A stretch of 64,000 nt of DNA from Acidobacteriota bacterium (GCA_016208495.1 JACQXX010000086.1:1-64000); one strand, 5' to 3'. Positions 9,308-19,433 are shown, numbered from the stretch's first letter. Program-made: numbers and translations. The notes: a model not told the origin generated them from the sequence alone.

Positions 9308-12007
9308 TTACTTGTTTTGGTCACCTTCACCACTCTGGGTCAGCAGTTTGGCGACCAACCCCGTCCATCCGGTCTGGTGGCTGGCACCAATTCCGCGACC
9401 GCTGTCGCCGTGAAAATATTCATAGAATAAAATCAGGTTTTGCCAGTGAGGGTCGGTCTGGAATTTCTCCATCTCCGGCATGTCGTATACTGGTCGCCGG
9501 CCTTTTTCATCTTTGAGGAAGATGCGTGTCAGACGGCGGGAAAGCTCCACGGAAACTTCCCACAGGTTGAGCTGATTGCCCGAACCGGTTGGAAATTCGA
9601 CTTTGAAATCGTCTCCGAAAAAGTGGTGAAACTTCTGGATTGATTCAATGATGAGATAGTTGACCGGGAACCAGATTGGCCCACGCCAGTTGGAATTGCC
9701 ACCAAACAGACCGGTGCTTGATTCAGCTGGATCATAGTCAACCCGGTATTCCTGACCGCCGACCTGAAGCACATAGGGGTCCGTTAAATGAAACCGCGAA
9801 ACCGAGCGGATGCCGTGTTCGGAGAGGAATTCCGCTTCGTTGAGCATCACTTTGAGCACGCGCCGCAGTTGACTGGCGTTCACAATGGACAGCAATTGCT
9901 GGACGATATTGCCTTCTTCATCAACTGAAGAAATATTGCGTTGCAGTTCTGGACGATTTTTGACAAACCAGTCCATGCGTTTGTGGAAGCCGGGAAGTTG
10001 TTTGAGCCAGTCAGCTTCCATGGATTGCGCTGCAAAGAGCGGAATCAGGCCAACCATGGACCGAACCCGAAGTTTGAAATGCCGGCCATCGGGAAGCTGG
10101 AGGACGTCATAAAAGAACCCATCCTTTTCGCTCCACAACTCAATGTCTTCATTGCTGATGTGATTCATGGCATTGGCAATGTAGAGGAAGTGCTCATAAA
10201 ACTTGCTCGCTACGTCTTCATAGGCCATGTTGTCGTGCGCCAGTTCGAGGGCAATCGCCAGCATGTTGAGGCAGTACATACCCATCCAGCTTGTCGCGTC
10301 TGATTGTTCGAGGTGGCCACCGGTCGGCAAAACGGCGCTCCGGTCAAAGACCCCAATGTTGTCCAGCCCCAGGAAGCCGCCTTGAAAGACGTTGTTGCCT
10401 TCGGCGTCTTTGCGGTTGATCCACCACGTGAAGTTCAACAAAAGTTTCTGGAACACCCGCTCCAGAAAGCGCCGGTCGCCAACGCCGCGAATCCGCTTTT
10501 CGATCTTGTACACGCGCCAGGCAGCCCAGGCGTGGACGGGCGGGTTGACATCGTCAAAGGCCCATTCATAAGCCGGTAATTGCCCATTGGGGTGCATATA
10601 CCATTCGCGCAGCATCAGGATGAGCTGTTCTTTGGCAAAATCCGGGTCAATTTGGGCCAGCGGTACGCAGTGGAAAGCCAGGTCCCAGGCGGCATACCAC
10701 GGATATTCCCACTTGTCAGGCATCGAAATGATGTCTTCGTTATAGAGATGCGCCCAGTTCTTGTTGCGTCCTTTGCGGCGTTCGGCTGGCGGTTTGGGCT
10801 GGGTCTGGTCGCCATTGAGCCATTCTTCAATCACATAGTAGAAAAATTGTTTACTCCAGAGCATGCCGGCAAATGCCTGACGCTGCACGTTTTGGGCGTC
10901 AACCGAAAGATGCGGCGAAATCAGGTGGCTGTAAAAATCATCGGCTTCCTGTTTGCGGGCGGCCAGGACGTGATCGTGTTCGGCCCCAAGTGGATAGCGG
11001 TTGACCTGGTGATCGGTCAGGCGCAGGCTGATGGTTTTGGTTTCACCCGGCTGGATGACCATCTTGTAATGTGGTGAAACCTTGGTGCCAAATTGAGCCG
11101 GATTCACCGCCCCGGTGTTGTGATTGACCACATACTCATTGATGCCGTCTTTGACATAGGGGGTCGGATTCTGGGCGTTATAGAGCCGCTGGACGTTAGT
11201 ATCGTTTTCGGTAAAGAGTAGTTCCGGGCTGTCCTCGCAGTACAACCACCGCTTTCCATAGTAGGGGTGATTGACCTCCACCACACTTGTCGTCCCAACC
11301 GGGTCAATTCGGTAGAGTTGTGGTTTTTCCACGTTTGGCTTCCAGGTCCAGGTATTGCGAAACCACAGCACTGGCAGGACATGAATTGGCGCTGGATCCG
11401 GACCGCGATTGACCACTGAAATCCGCACGTGCAGATCATCCGCTGCCGCCTTGGCATATTCGACCGTGACATCAAAATAGCGATTTTCATTGAAAATGCC
11501 GGTATCAAGCAGTTCAAATTCAGGTTCAGCCCGGCTTCGGTTGCGGTTTTCCTGGATCAATTGCCAGTAAGGAAACGCCGCCTGCGGATATTTATACAGC
11601 CATTTCATGTATGAATGCGTCGGCGTCGAGTCGAGATAAAAATAGTATTCCTTGACGTCTTCACCGTGATTGCCTTCCGGTCCGGTCAAACCAAAGAGGC
11701 GTTCTTTCAAGATGGGATCGTTTTCATTCCACAAACTGAGCGCAAAGCAAATAAACTGGCGGCGGTCGGAAATTCCCGCCAGCCCGTCTTCGCCCCAGCG
11801 ATATGCTTTGGAGCGGGCGTGGTCATGGGGGAAGTAGTCCCAGGCCGAACCGTATGGGCTATAGTCTTCACGGACGGTGCCCCAGGCCCGTTCACTGACA
11901 TAGGGGCCCCAGCGTTTCCAGTGTGCCGTGCGGTTGCGTGATTCCTCCAGGCGTTTGGCCTCGGCGGTCTGTTGGAGCGGAGAGGGGTTTTTGTGTTCTT
12001 GGGTCAT
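9308..12007 (-). CDS. GH63-like (MGH1-type) glucosidase
   Basis: This large (alpha/alpha)6-barrel glycoside hydrolase resembles bacterial GH63-type proteins. It has an N-terminal beta domain (about 60-350, starting [37 protein letters not shown]) and a catalytic barrel. The barrel carries [52 protein letters not shown] and [10 protein letters not shown], which are the acidic and aromatic motifs of this group. It would hydrolyse alpha-glucosidic linkages in a small sugar conjugate or glycogen-like oligosaccharide, and the substrate is unknown. No signal peptide is present, so it is cytoplasmic. At 899 residues it has the normal length for this subgroup. It has its own terminator. A CCTAC-GTAGG dyad lies just upstream of the start. 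Confidence 0.8.
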   Translation of the reverse strand: MTQEHKNPSPLQQTAEAKRLEESRNRTAHWKRWGPYVSERAWGTVREDYSPYGSAWDYFPHDHARSKAYRWGEDGLAGISDRRQFICFALSLWNENDPILKERLFGLTGPEGNHGEDVKEYYFYLDSTPTHSYMKWLYKYPQAAFPYWQLIQENRNRSRAEPEFELLDTGIFNENRYFDVTVEYAKAAADDLHVRISVVNRGPDPAPIHVLPVLWFRNTWTWKPNVEKPQLYRIDPVGTTSVVEVNHPYYGKRWLYCEDSPELLFTENDTNVQRLYNAQNPTPYVKDGINEYVVNHNTGAVNPAQFGTKVSPHYKMVIQPGETKTISLRLTDHQVNRYPLGAEHDHVLAARKQEADDFYSHLISPHLSVDAQNVQRQAFAGMLWSKQFFYYVIEEWLNGDQTQPKPPAERRKGRNKNWAHLYNEDIISMPDKWEYPWYAAWDLAFHCVPLAQIDPDFAKEQLILMLREWYMHPNGQLPAYEWAFDDVNPPVHAWAAWRVYKIEKRIRGVGDRRFLERVFQKLLLNFTWWINRKDAEGNNVFQGGFLGLDNIGVFDRSAVLPTGGHLEQSDATSWMGMYCLNMLAIALELAHDNMAYEDVASKFYEHFLYIANAMNHISNEDIELWSEKDGFFYDVLQLPDGRHFKLRVRSMVGLIPLFAAQSMEADWLKQLPGFHKRMDWFVKNRPELQRNISSVDEEGNIVQQLLSIVNASQLRRVLKVMLNEAEFLSEHGIRSVSRFHLTDPYVLQVGGQEYRVDYDPAESSTGLFGGNSNWRGPIWFPVNYLIIESIQKFHHFFGDDFKVEFPTGSGNQLNLWEVSVELSRRLTRIFLKDEKGRRPVYDMPEMEKFQTDPHWQNLILFYEYFHGDSGRGIGASHQTGWTGLVAKLLTQSGEGDQNK

Positions 12008-12295
12008 GATGAGCCTACCGTAGGTTGAGTGAGAATGTTGTCGAACGCGTCACACCCCTTTTCGGTCAGGACACACGTTGGAGTCTCAGGCCGTGGGCAA
12101 ACGGGCGTGTGAAGCGGTGATGTTCGATGGTACGGGAAGTCGAAATGCACTGAAAAGGTAGTGAAATGATGTGCATTCCTTAACACAAAATCCAGGCCCG
12201 CGCCAATTTCATTTCAAGAAATTCTGCCCTCACCAGACTTTACTGACGAATCCCCAGGTTTTTCCAAAATTCTTCTGACCTTCCGAAAAAAACTG
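12008..12295. other. Intergenic space upstream of the glucosidase
   Basis: No gene is recognised between the glucosidase start and the tRNA promoter. The dyad CCTACCGTAGG at about 12015-12025, just before the glucosidase ATG on the minus strand, could be an operator. Nothing else supports that. Confidence 0.4.
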
Positions 12296-12324
12296 TTGAC
12301 AGCCTGCACCCTCGTGGCTATAGT
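12296..12324 (+). promoter_or_regulatory. Sigma-70-type promoter of the tRNA-Val/tRNA-Asp unit
   Basis: A perfect -35 box TTGACA (12296-12301) and a -10 box TATAGT (12319-12324) are separated by 17 bp. The predicted start is about 35 bp before tRNA-Val. Confidence 0.8.
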
Positions 12325-12365
12325 GCTCGCTCGCTTTGAAAACCCGGCAAAACGGTTGCTTGTAA

Positions 12366-12440
12366 GGGCGGTTAGCTCAGCGGTAGAGCACCGGTCTTAC
12401 AAACCGGGGGTCACTGGTTCGAAACCAGTACCGCCCACCA
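12366..12440 (+). tRNA. tRNA-Val (anticodon TAC)
   Basis: A full cloverleaf can be drawn. The acceptor is GGGCGGT with ACCGCCC, the D arm is GCTC..GAGC, and the anticodon stem CCGGT/ACCGG encloses CTTACAA with anticodon TAC. The T arm is CTGGTTCGAAACCAG. The 3' CCA is encoded (12438-12440). Confidence 0.95.
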
Positions 12441-12477
12441 GTTCCAAAGCGAGTTGTTCGTTTCTCAAAAGGTTTAT

Positions 12478-12554
<77 letters not shown>

Positions 12555-12557
12555 ACT

Positions 12558-12608
12558 AAAAACCAAAAAGGGTCACTTTCACCATTGAAAGTGACCCTTT
12601 TTGGTTTT
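12558..12608 (+). terminator. Strong terminator of the tRNA unit
   Basis: AAAACCAAAAAGGGTCACTTTC and its exact complement form a 22-bp perfect stem around the loop ACCATT. The U-rich TTTTTGGTTTT makes the 3' side. Confidence 0.9.
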
Positions 12609-12636
12609 GGAGTGCGGCCCACTTGACGTCGCTTTT
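12609..12636. repeat. Short dispersed hairpin GGAGTGCGG...TTGACG, family F
   Basis: GGAGTGCGGCCCACTTGACG here resembles GGAGTGCGGCGGCTTGACG at 50396-50424, between the two halves of kdpD. Both continue with CGCTTTT- or CCACTTT-like ends that can pair back on GTGCGG. Both lie shortly upstream of a start codon (mntP here, the kdpD kinase part there). Confidence 0.6.
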
Positions 12637-12681
12637 CGGTTTGCCGATGCCGCCTCATTTTGATCTTTCACCGATAATTTC

Positions 12682-13227
12682 ATGCTACTCACAGTTGTGT
12701 TGATTGCCGTTGGGCTGGCGATGGACGCTTTTGCCGTGTCGATCTCCAATGGCGTGACCCGAAAGTATCTCAAGTTCTGGCAAGCCGTTGAAATTGCACT
12801 CTTTTTTGGCGGTTTTCAGGCATTGATGCCGGTGCTTGGCTGGTCATTGGGGCTGACCGTGCGAGCTTTTGTTGAAAGCTTCGCTCACTGGATTGCCTTC
12901 CTGTTGCTGGCGGTCATCGGATCAAAAATGATCTATGAATCATTTCAGGAAAGTGACCCTGAAGCAGATGGACGCCCCTTGACCTTTCTGGTTCTGCTGG
13001 CCCTGGCAGTGGCCACCAGTCTGGATGCCCTGGCGGTCGGCGTCAGCTTTGCCTTTATCAAATTTCCAATTCTCTGGCCATCGCTCCTGATTGGTGTGGT
13101 GACCTTTGTGATCTCATTCGTCGGGGTGTACATTGGCAAAGTTTTTGGCGAACACTTTGAAAGCAAAGCCGAGATGGTTGGTGGACTGGTGTTAATTGGA
13201 ATTGGCTTCAAGATCCTGCTTTTCTAG
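12682..13227 (+). CDS. mntP: Manganese efflux pump MntP
   Basis: This six-helix inner-membrane protein of the MntP (YebN, DUF204) family exports Mn2+ and protects against its excess. The two half-repeats carry the conserved acidic motifs GLAMDAFAVSISNG (near residue 13) and ATSLDALAVGVSFA (near 115). The length (181) is normal. I looked upstream for a yybP-ykoY Mn2+ riboswitch. The leader (12609-12681) is too short and holds instead the family F hairpin and the tail of the tRNA terminator. No clear Shine-Dalgarno sequence is visible. Confidence 0.9.
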   Translation: MLLTVVLIAVGLAMDAFAVSISNGVTRKYLKFWQAVEIALFFGGFQALMPVLGWSLGLTVRAFVESFAHWIAFLLLAVIGSKMIYESFQESDPEADGRPLTFLVLLALAVATSLDALAVGVSFAFIKFPILWPSLLIGVVTFVISFVGVYIGKVFGEHFESKAEMVGGLVLIGIGFKILLF

Positions 13228-13252
13228 GGGAATTATGAATTATGAATCAACG

Positions 13253-13372
13253 AATACCAGTCAGTAGTCAGTAGTCAGTAGTTAGTAGTCAGTAGTTCAC
13301 TAAGCTTATTTGATCGAATTATTTAACTGTTCCACGATACAAGTGTTTCATTATAAAATGGTATAACTCCTG
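13253..13372. repeat. Dispersed repeat, family B, with TCAGTAG array
   Basis: The array of TCAGTAG units (13258-13301) is followed by a core CTAAGCTTATTTGAT.GAA.TATTT.ACTGTT and later ATAAAATGGTATAAC. The same core recurs at 62700-62745 (same strand). It also recurs in reverse at 57350-57450, where ATACCATTTTGGATG, TAGTCAAGTGATTC and CTTAGTGAATTACTGACTAC are the counterparts. Confidence 0.8.
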
Positions 13373-13426
13373 GTGATTCAGTCAAATCAATTCCCCATAG
13401 TTCATAGTTTGAAGAATGATGGTTCT

Positions 13427-14101
13427 ATGAATCTCCTTCCTAAACCTCGGGTAAAAATTTGTTGTATCAACAGTGTCCACGAAGCGCATCTTGCAGTTCG
13501 CTATGGGGCTTCAGCGCTTGGCCTCGTTTCAGAAATGCCCAGCGGTCCAGGCGTTATTAGCGAGGCCGTTATTGCTGAGGTGGCCGCCGCGGCTCCACCT
13601 GCGGTTGGTACTTTTTTGCTGACCAGCCGCCAGGACACTGCCGCCATCATTGCCCAACAACGCCGGTGCCGGGTCAACACCATCCAGATTTGTGACCGCC
13701 TTGAGACCGGAACTTATGACGAACTCCGCGAGGCACTCCCTGGAATTTCGATTATCCAGGTCATTCACGTCACTGGCACCGAATCTGTTGACGAAGCCCT
13801 CACGATTGCCCCACACGTTCACGGCCTGCTGCTTGATTCAGGCAATCAAAACCTTGCCGTTAAAGAACTTGGCGGAACTGGTCGAGTCCACGACTGGCGA
13901 CTCAGCCGGACAATTTGTGAACTGGCTGAAAAACCAGTTTTTCTGGCAGGTGGTCTTCATCCTGACAATGTGTGCGATGCCATTGAGCAGGTCCGGCCTT
14001 ACGGGTTGGATCTCTGTAGCAGCGTCCGGACCAACGGCCAGCTTGATGAACACAAACTGGCTCTCTTTTTTAAGAAAGTGAATTCCTATGTCGAAGGATA
14101 A
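13427..14101 (+). CDS. Phosphoribosylanthranilate isomerase-like protein (TrpF family)
   Basis: This TIM-barrel protein has the family start RVKICCINS, where canonical TrpF has KICGI, so the catalytic Cys is kept and the next Gly is Cys. Other family blocks are [26 protein letters not shown], a general-acid-like Asp in [20 protein letters not shown] and [19 protein letters not shown]. True TrpF has VDVSSGVE in that last place. It would isomerise PRA to CdRP in tryptophan synthesis. No other trp gene is nearby and the motif changes are systematic, so a related sugar-phosphate isomerase role is possible. The ATG at 13427 is preferred over a GTG 54 bp upstream. The 3' end overlaps moaC by 14 bp, which indicates translational coupling. 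Confidence 0.7.
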   Translation: MNLLPKPRVKICCINSVHEAHLAVRYGASALGLVSEMPSGPGVISEAVIAEVAAAAPPAVGTFLLTSRQDTAAIIAQQRRCRVNTIQICDRLETGTYDELREALPGISIIQVIHVTGTESVDEALTIAPHVHGLLLDSGNQNLAVKELGGTGRVHDWRLSRTICELAEKPVFLAGGLHPDNVCDAIEQVRPYGLDLCSSVRTNGQLDEHKLALFFKKVNSYVEG

Positions 14102-14594
14102 CTCCGCACCGCTTGAATTCAGCCACCTTGATGACCAGGGGCAAATTCGGATGGTGGATGTCAGCGAAAAAAAGGTCACTGACCGAACGGCGGTTGCCAG
14201 CGGGAAAGTCCACATGCAGGCCGCAACAATTGCTGCCATTCGTGAGCATCGAACGCCGAAAGGCGATCCGCTCGAAACCGCGCGATTGGCCGGAATCCTC
14301 GCTGCCAAACAGACTGACCGCCTGATTCCACTCTGTCACGGTCTGCCGCTCACACATGTGGATGTGCAGATTACACTCCACGAAGATACGGTCGAACTCC
14401 GCGCCACAGCCCGTACCCAGGCCCGGACTGGCGTTGAAATGGAAGCCCTCACCGCTGTTTCGATTGCCGCCCTGACCATCTATGACATGTGCAAGGCCGT
14501 TGATAAAACCATGCGGATTACCGACATCGTGTTGGAGAAAAAAACTGGAGGACGCTCGGATCTGGACAGAATAAAGAATGAAGAAACCTTTTAG
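14088..14594 (+). CDS. moaC: Cyclic pyranopterin monophosphate synthase MoaC
   Basis: With MoaA, this enzyme converts the GTP-derived 3',8-cyclo intermediate into cPMP, the first pterin of molybdenum cofactor synthesis. The family block starts at [19 protein letters not shown]. Active-site residues are visible as LIPLCHG (H84), GVEMEAL (E117, E119) and YDMCKAVDK (D133, K136). The length (168) is normal for the hexameric enzyme. No other moa gene is in the window. The start is inside the 3' end of the TrpF-like gene. Confidence 0.95.
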   Translation: MSKDNSAPLEFSHLDDQGQIRMVDVSEKKVTDRTAVASGKVHMQAATIAAIREHRTPKGDPLETARLAGILAAKQTDRLIPLCHGLPLTHVDVQITLHEDTVELRATARTQARTGVEMEALTAVSIAALTIYDMCKAVDKTMRITDIVLEKKTGGRSDLDRIKNEETF

Positions 14595-15135
14595 GGAGTC
14601 GGATGGAAATATCATACCACCAGGGTTCAGGGTTCAGGGTTCAGGGTTCAGGGTAGGCTAATCCAACTTGAGCCGTAACCGCCGGTTTCCTGGTACTCAT
14701 CTTGAGCGGAACCCGTTGCTTCATCGCCTCCCTGGATCATTGGGACTTTATTTTCTTCTGGGTCCCTTAGTGGTTAGGGACTGTAAAAAATCAACTTCCC
14801 GTTTTCGTTTGGGAATCAGGCATTTGGATTGAGCATCCTGAAAGGCTGCCGTTCGGATAGCCGGTCGGTTGCGAGGTTTTGGGAGCTACCACCGGGAACA
14901 GGTTCGTTCTCTCTAGTGCTCCCCGCTTTGCCCGCGCCCCTGCGGGGAGCAACAAGGGGGTAGCCTTTGGATCCGGTGGTAGGCCCAAAGCGGCCAACTG
15001 ACCGGCTATCCGAACGGCAACGCTTCGCGGTGCAAAACCAAAACCTGGACGTGACAAAACGCCCGCACCCAAGGGATTTATTTTTTAACGCTCCCTAACC
15101 ACTAACCACTAACCACTAACCACTTTCTTCATTCT
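14595..15135. repeat. Family E palindromic element between heptamer arrays
   Basis: This 541-bp gene-free space between convergent genes has three parts. A TTCAGGG array lies at about 14624-14655, and a CTAACCA array (about 15096-15123) ends at the pRiA4b-type gene. Between them is family E (about 14775-15050). Its ends GCCGTTCGGATAGCCGGTC (14848-14866) and exact complement (15000-15018) form a 19-bp stem. Inside it GAGCTACCACCGG faces CCGGTGGTAGG, and a central hairpin TGCTCCCCGC..GCGGGGAGCA is present. A second copy with the same frame but a different central hairpin lies at 28902-29180. Confidence 0.85.
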
Positions 15136-16266
15136 TCATTCCCAGTCTTCCTCATCTTCCCACTCATCTTCATCCGGGTATTGAGGAAAGCTCTCGCCTT
15201 TACTTTCAACGATGCGGGGATATTTAGCGCGTTTGGCTTTGGGGGTGATGGCCACGACCTCGACCTCAAACTCGTGGTTATCACCGAAGTCAAAGACATA
15301 GAGAAATTTGTGATGAAGCGACAGCCCAAGTTTGCCCAGGATTGCTTCCTCAGCCGGGGGGGCATCGGGTCCAAAGGGGCTGTCAAACATAACTGGTGAT
15401 CCTTGAAATTCAAACGACTCGTTTTTTGAATCGCCATCCAGGTGAAAGGCATACAAATGGTCGTTGTCCCACTCAAAGGCCGATTGAATTTCCAGGTGAA
15501 GATCCTCCAGCGTTTGCTCGGATTTGACCTCAATCACCCGATAGACGCCCTTGCCGAGATACCGATGATGGATTTTGAAGCTATATGTGCCCCCTTGATT
15601 TTCAAGCGGGATGGGCAGGTCGGCTTCCTGCATGATCTGACGGGCAAGAAATCGTGGGTAAAACGCTGAATCTTCCACGGCCATGACCTGGGCCCGGTCA
15701 ATCACCGATTTGGGAACTGGCTGGTCCAAAATTGTGTGTGTGACGGACAAATGTTCGAGCGCCTGAGCCCGAATATCAGCCGATTCATGCCTGGTGAGAT
15801 CCATAAGGTGTTGAAAGGCTAACTGGTCTTTGCGTTGGACGGCAGCGATTGACAGGCAGGAAAGGATCAGTTCCTGGCGTTGGGGCAGACCTTTGTCTCG
15901 CGGGCGCGCCAGGTTCAAAGCTTCAAGCAAGAATGGAAAATGACTGATGCCAGGTACTCTTACCAGGAGTTCCAGGAGGTTTTCCAATACCCGGTTGGCG
16001 CCATTGCCCCCGCGTTGAAGTACTTTCCGGTACAACTCTGGGATAAACTCGACTTCCCTTGGGGAAAGCGAATAGTTGTACAACGGAGGCAGGTTGTAGC
16101 TCGTGTACTTCATTTTTTGGGAAGCTGGTATCTTCGAAAGATCGTTGAAAAGCCTGGTAAATGCTTTGTGGCACTGGTCATCCGACGGTTTCTTCGGCTT
16201 CTCATCATGTGGGTGCATGAGTGCCAGTCGAAACAGCGATTTACCTGGGGAATTGAATCTACTCAT
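15136..16266 (-). CDS. Plasmid pRiA4b ORF-3 family protein
   Basis: The C-terminal half (about 205-360) is the pRiA4b ORF-3-like domain. Signatures are YSFKIHHRYLGKGVYRVIEV, TLEDLHLEIQSAFEWDNDHLYAFHLD and FLYVFDFGDNHEFEVEV. The protein ends in a very acidic tail (DEDEWEDEEDWE). The first 200 residues are helical and look like degenerate HEAT-type repeats, an addition not found in the minimal family. The molecular role of this domain is unknown. No signal peptide or membrane segment is present. It is followed on the same strand by nothing but the family E element and the convergent moaC. Confidence 0.75.
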   Translation of the reverse strand: MSRFNSPGKSLFRLALMHPHDEKPKKPSDDQCHKAFTRLFNDLSKIPASQKMKYTSYNLPPLYNYSLSPREVEFIPELYRKVLQRGGNGANRVLENLLELLVRVPGISHFPFLLEALNLARPRDKGLPQRQELILSCLSIAAVQRKDQLAFQHLMDLTRHESADIRAQALEHLSVTHTILDQPVPKSVIDRAQVMAVEDSAFYPRFLARQIMQEADLPIPLENQGGTYSFKIHHRYLGKGVYRVIEVKSEQTLEDLHLEIQSAFEWDNDHLYAFHLDGDSKNESFEFQGSPVMFDSPFGPDAPPAEEAILGKLGLSLHHKFLYVFDFGDNHEFEVEVVAITPKAKRAKYPRIVESKGESFPQYPDEDEWEDEEDWE

Positions 16267-16296
16267 AGAGGTGCTTGCCTTCCAATCAACAGTGGA

Positions 16297-19293
16297 TCAC
16301 TCGGCTTGAATCCTGGATGACTCGTTGGTGGAGTGATCTGGTACGGTTTGGGCAACCTGGACACAGTTGCGGCCTTCGTGTTTGGCTTGATAGAGTGCCT
16401 GATCGACAGCCTCAATCAACGATTCGGGCGAAAGGTCCAGCCGTGGCACCACGGTGGCAATGCCCTGGCTGAGCGTCACCATTTTACTCGCTGCAAGTGA
16501 TTTTTCATGTGGAATTTGGAGTGATTCGGTCCGAGTTCGTAAAATTTCAGCCAGATTCCGGGCACTCTCAGTGGAACTGCCAGGTAAAACCGCTACAAAC
16601 TCCTCGCCGCCGTACCGGGCCACGATATCTCCGGCCCGGATGACCGTCTCTTTGAGTACCTGACCAATTTTGCGCAGACAGGCGTCACCAGCCTGATGAC
16701 CATAGGTATCGTTAAAGAGTTTAAAGCTATCAACATCAATGAGAATGACGGAAATCGGTGTCTTGGCCCGAATTGCCCGCCGCCACTCCAGATCAAACAC
16801 TTCATCGAAATGCCTCCGGTTCGCAACACCAGTCAGGGCGTCAACATAGGACAGGCGTTGGAGTTCCCGGTTGGCCTCTTCAAGCTGCCAGGTGCGTTTT
16901 TCAACCAGTTCCTCCAGGATGAGTTGCTGTCGTTTGAGTTGGGCGACGCGCAGGCTATAGAGCAACCCTCCGGTGGCCACCACACCAAGAATACAAAGTC
17001 CATAAAACCAGTATGTCTGGTAAAAATGGGGCTTGATCGTGAGTTTGATGGTGCTTCCAGTGGTATTCCACACGCCGTCATCATTACAGGCCACCACATG
17101 GAAGGTATATTCGCCGGGCGGAATGCGCGTGTAATAGGCTACTCGGGGACTGGTCTGATTGGTCCAATCAGTGTCATATCCTTCAAGTTTAAACCGGAAT
17201 TTGACCCGGCTGGGGACTCGATAACTCAGTCCGGTGAAATGAAATTCGACTTTTTGGTTGCCAGCCTGAAACGTAATGTGCTCCAGGTTTGCCACTGGTT
17301 GCGAGTCAACCAGAACCTGCTCGATGCGAACCGGAATGATCTGCCCATTCAATTGAATTTGGCCCGGGTCAATCATGGCCACGCCCTTGATGGTCGGAAA
17401 CCACAATTTACCGTCACGCGTCTTCCATCCGGCTGGCGTAACCCCGCCATTACATTCACTGCTGCGCAATCCGTCGGCCTTACTAAACACGGTGCATTCA
17501 AGGGCTTTGAGTTCCTGCTGGGCAAAACGGTCCAGCATGCTTTTCTGAATTCGGAAAATCCCTTTGTTGCTGCTCATCCAGAAGCAGTTTTGATTGTCTT
17601 CCAGAATTTGATACACCGTGTCGTCAAATAATCCTTCTTTGGCGGTAAAGGTGGTGAACTGTCCATCTTGATACCGATTTAACCCACCTCCCGCCGTCCC
17701 AATCCACAGGTTGTCTTCCAAATCTCGATAGAGGGAAACCACAAAATTATTTGAAAGCCCATCCTGAGTGGTGTAGACCCGGATCTTCCCATCTTTCAAA
17801 TGATTGAGTCCGCCTCCGTCAGTTCCAATCCACACGCTGGTGTCAGTGTCTTCACAAATGGCCCAGACCACGTTGTGGGAAAGCCCTTCCCGCTGGGTGA
17901 AGCGGGTAATCTGACCATTTTGGATCCGATTTAACCCCGTATTGGTCCCGACCCACAGGGTTGTGTCACGCGCCTGGAAAATCGCCCAGATAAAATTACT
18001 GGTGAGTCCATCGGCTGTACCCAGATGCTTTTGGACCTTTCCGTCTTTAAAGTAGTTGAGACCGTGTCCGCTCGTGCCAACCCATACGCCCCCGTCTGCC
18101 GTGGCGCAAATTGAAGAAACATCGTTACTTGAGAGTCCATTTTGGGTGGTAAAAGTGGTGATTTTCCCATCTTTGAGGCAATTAACGCCGCCGCCGCTGG
18201 TGGCAATCCAGAGTGTGTCCTGGTTGTCTTCGCACAGTGAAATAATATCGCTGTTGGAAAGACCTTCCGCCGTGGAAAACATGGTGAACTTGGTATCACA
18301 AAAGCGGTTGAGTCCGCCGCCGTCAGTGCCAATCCAGAGACTGCCTTCGGAATCCTCGCGGAGTGCCAGGACCCGTTCATCCGTCAGTCCTTCATCGCTG
18401 CTATAGGTGGTTAACTGTCCAAAACTCAACCGGTTGAGTCCATTCCCCGTACCAATCCAAAGATTGCCCTGACGGTCTTCATACATCACAATCACGGAAT
18501 CATCCGAGAGTCCGTTTTTGGTGGTGTAGGTGGTGACTTCATCTCCAGAAAAACAGAACAACCCTTTCCCATCCGTCCCAACCCACAACCGGCGGGCCTG
18601 ATCGCTGTAAATGCTCCGAATTGCGGCATCGGTAAAGGTTTCGGTTGACGCAAAAAACCGCAACTGGTCATTGTGCAAAAACGTCAGCACGCCACTGGTA
18701 AAGCCAACCCACAGGTTCCCGTCCCGATCTTCTGAAACTGCACTGATACGCTCATCAAAATTGCCGGTTGGGGAGAGAAATACCTTAAACCGGCCATTGG
18801 TCAGACGATTGAGTCCCCGGTCGGTGCCGATCCAGAGATCCCCTTTTTGATCCTCGCACAGCACACGGATGACTTCGTTTGAGAGTCCATCGTGACGGGT
18901 ATAGGTCGAAAATTTCCCATTGTCGAGGCACACCAACCCGCCGCCGTAGGTGCCAATCCAGAGCCGACCAAGTCGGTCTTCGCACAGCGAAAGAATAAAA
19001 TGGTTGGTAAAGGCTTCGGTGTTGGATTTATCGAAGACCGTGAACTTGACCCCGTCAAAGCGGACGAGTCCCTCCTGGGTGCCAAGCCACAAATAGTTGT
19101 CGCGGGTTTGCAAAATGGCGGTGACTGAGTTTTGGGGAAGTCCCTGTTCGGTTTGCCACACGTCATGACCGTATTGGGTGACACGTTTGGCCGGGTCGAG
19201 CGCCGTTACCGGGCTGAACGCCGAAACGACGCACGGCAGCAAAAAGGAAAGAAACAAGCGTGCGAACCAGAACCACGAAACGCGGCAGGTCAT
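16297..19293 (-). CDS. Two-component-type propeller sensor with GGDEF domain
   Basis: This is a membrane sensor that makes c-di-GMP. A signal peptide (MTCRVSWFWFARLFLSFLLP, cut near residue 31) leads to a large periplasmic double propeller of about 14 reg_prop blades (typical motif LWIGTDGGGLNRF). A Y_Y_Y domain follows (FHFTGLSYRVPSRVKFRFKLEGYDTDW). Then come one membrane segment (YWFYGLCILGVVATGGLLYSL), a short coiled coil, and a C-terminal diguanylate cyclase. The active site is GGEEF. An inhibitory I-site RAGD lies exactly five residues before it, so product feedback is expected. The open frame runs back through tRNA-Met; the ATG at 19293 is chosen because it starts the signal peptide. 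There is no terminator between tRNA-Met and this gene. Confidence 0.9.
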   Translation of the reverse strand: MTCRVSWFWFARLFLSFLLPCVVSAFSPVTALDPAKRVTQYGHDVWQTEQGLPQNSVTAILQTRDNYLWLGTQEGLVRFDGVKFTVFDKSNTEAFTNHFILSLCEDRLGRLWIGTYGGGLVCLDNGKFSTYTRHDGLSNEVIRVLCEDQKGDLWIGTDRGLNRLTNGRFKVFLSPTGNFDERISAVSEDRDGNLWVGFTSGVLTFLHNDQLRFFASTETFTDAAIRSIYSDQARRLWVGTDGKGLFCFSGDEVTTYTTKNGLSDDSVIVMYEDRQGNLWIGTGNGLNRLSFGQLTTYSSDEGLTDERVLALREDSEGSLWIGTDGGGLNRFCDTKFTMFSTAEGLSNSDIISLCEDNQDTLWIATSGGGVNCLKDGKITTFTTQNGLSSNDVSSICATADGGVWVGTSGHGLNYFKDGKVQKHLGTADGLTSNFIWAIFQARDTTLWVGTNTGLNRIQNGQITRFTQREGLSHNVVWAICEDTDTSVWIGTDGGGLNHLKDGKIRVYTTQDGLSNNFVVSLYRDLEDNLWIGTAGGGLNRYQDGQFTTFTAKEGLFDDTVYQILEDNQNCFWMSSNKGIFRIQKSMLDRFAQQELKALECTVFSKADGLRSSECNGGVTPAGWKTRDGKLWFPTIKGVAMIDPGQIQLNGQIIPVRIEQVLVDSQPVANLEHITFQAGNQKVEFHFTGLSYRVPSRVKFRFKLEGYDTDWTNQTSPRVAYYTRIPPGEYTFHVVACNDDGVWNTTGSTIKLTIKPHFYQTYWFYGLCILGVVATGGLLYSLRVAQLKRQQLILEELVEKRTWQLEEANRELQRLSYVDALTGVANRRHFDEVFDLEWRRAIRAKTPISVILIDVDSFKLFNDTYGHQAGDACLRKIGQVLKETVIRAGDIVARYGGEEFVAVLPGSSTESARNLAEILRTRTESLQIPHEKSLAASKMVTLSQGIATVVPRLDLSPESLIEAVDQALYQAKHEGRNCVQVAQTVPDHSTNESSRIQAE

Positions 19294-19359
19294 GACAGTT
19301 TCTTTAAAAGCGTGAGGTGAACGTGTGTGGGATGAAGAACCGGACTGAAGGCTGGAAAA

Positions 19360-19433
19360 TAGCGGCGGTTGGACTTGAACCAACGACCTACGGGTTATGA
19401 ATCCGTCGCTCTGACCACCTGAGCTACGCCGCC
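19360..19433 (-). tRNA. tRNA-Met (anticodon CAT), no encoded CCA
   Basis: On the minus strand GGCGGCG pairs with CGCCGCT (first pair G-T). The anticodon loop is TTCATAA, and the T arm GTTGG/CCAAC is intact. The anticodon stem ACGGA/CCCGT has an A-C mismatch next to the loop. It looks like elongator tRNA-Met, though a CAT-anticodon tRNA-Ile cannot be excluded. Unlike the two tRNAs at 12.4 kb, no CCA is encoded. Confidence 0.88.

Noticed and set aside
10304-11077. Long plus-strand reading frames opposite the glucosidase
   Set aside because: They lie antisense to a complete glycoside hydrolase gene with clear motifs and have no family motifs themselves.
16696-17631. 311-codon plus-strand frame opposite the GGDEF protein
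   Set aside because: Shadow of the real gene; no recognisable motif and no ribosome-binding site.
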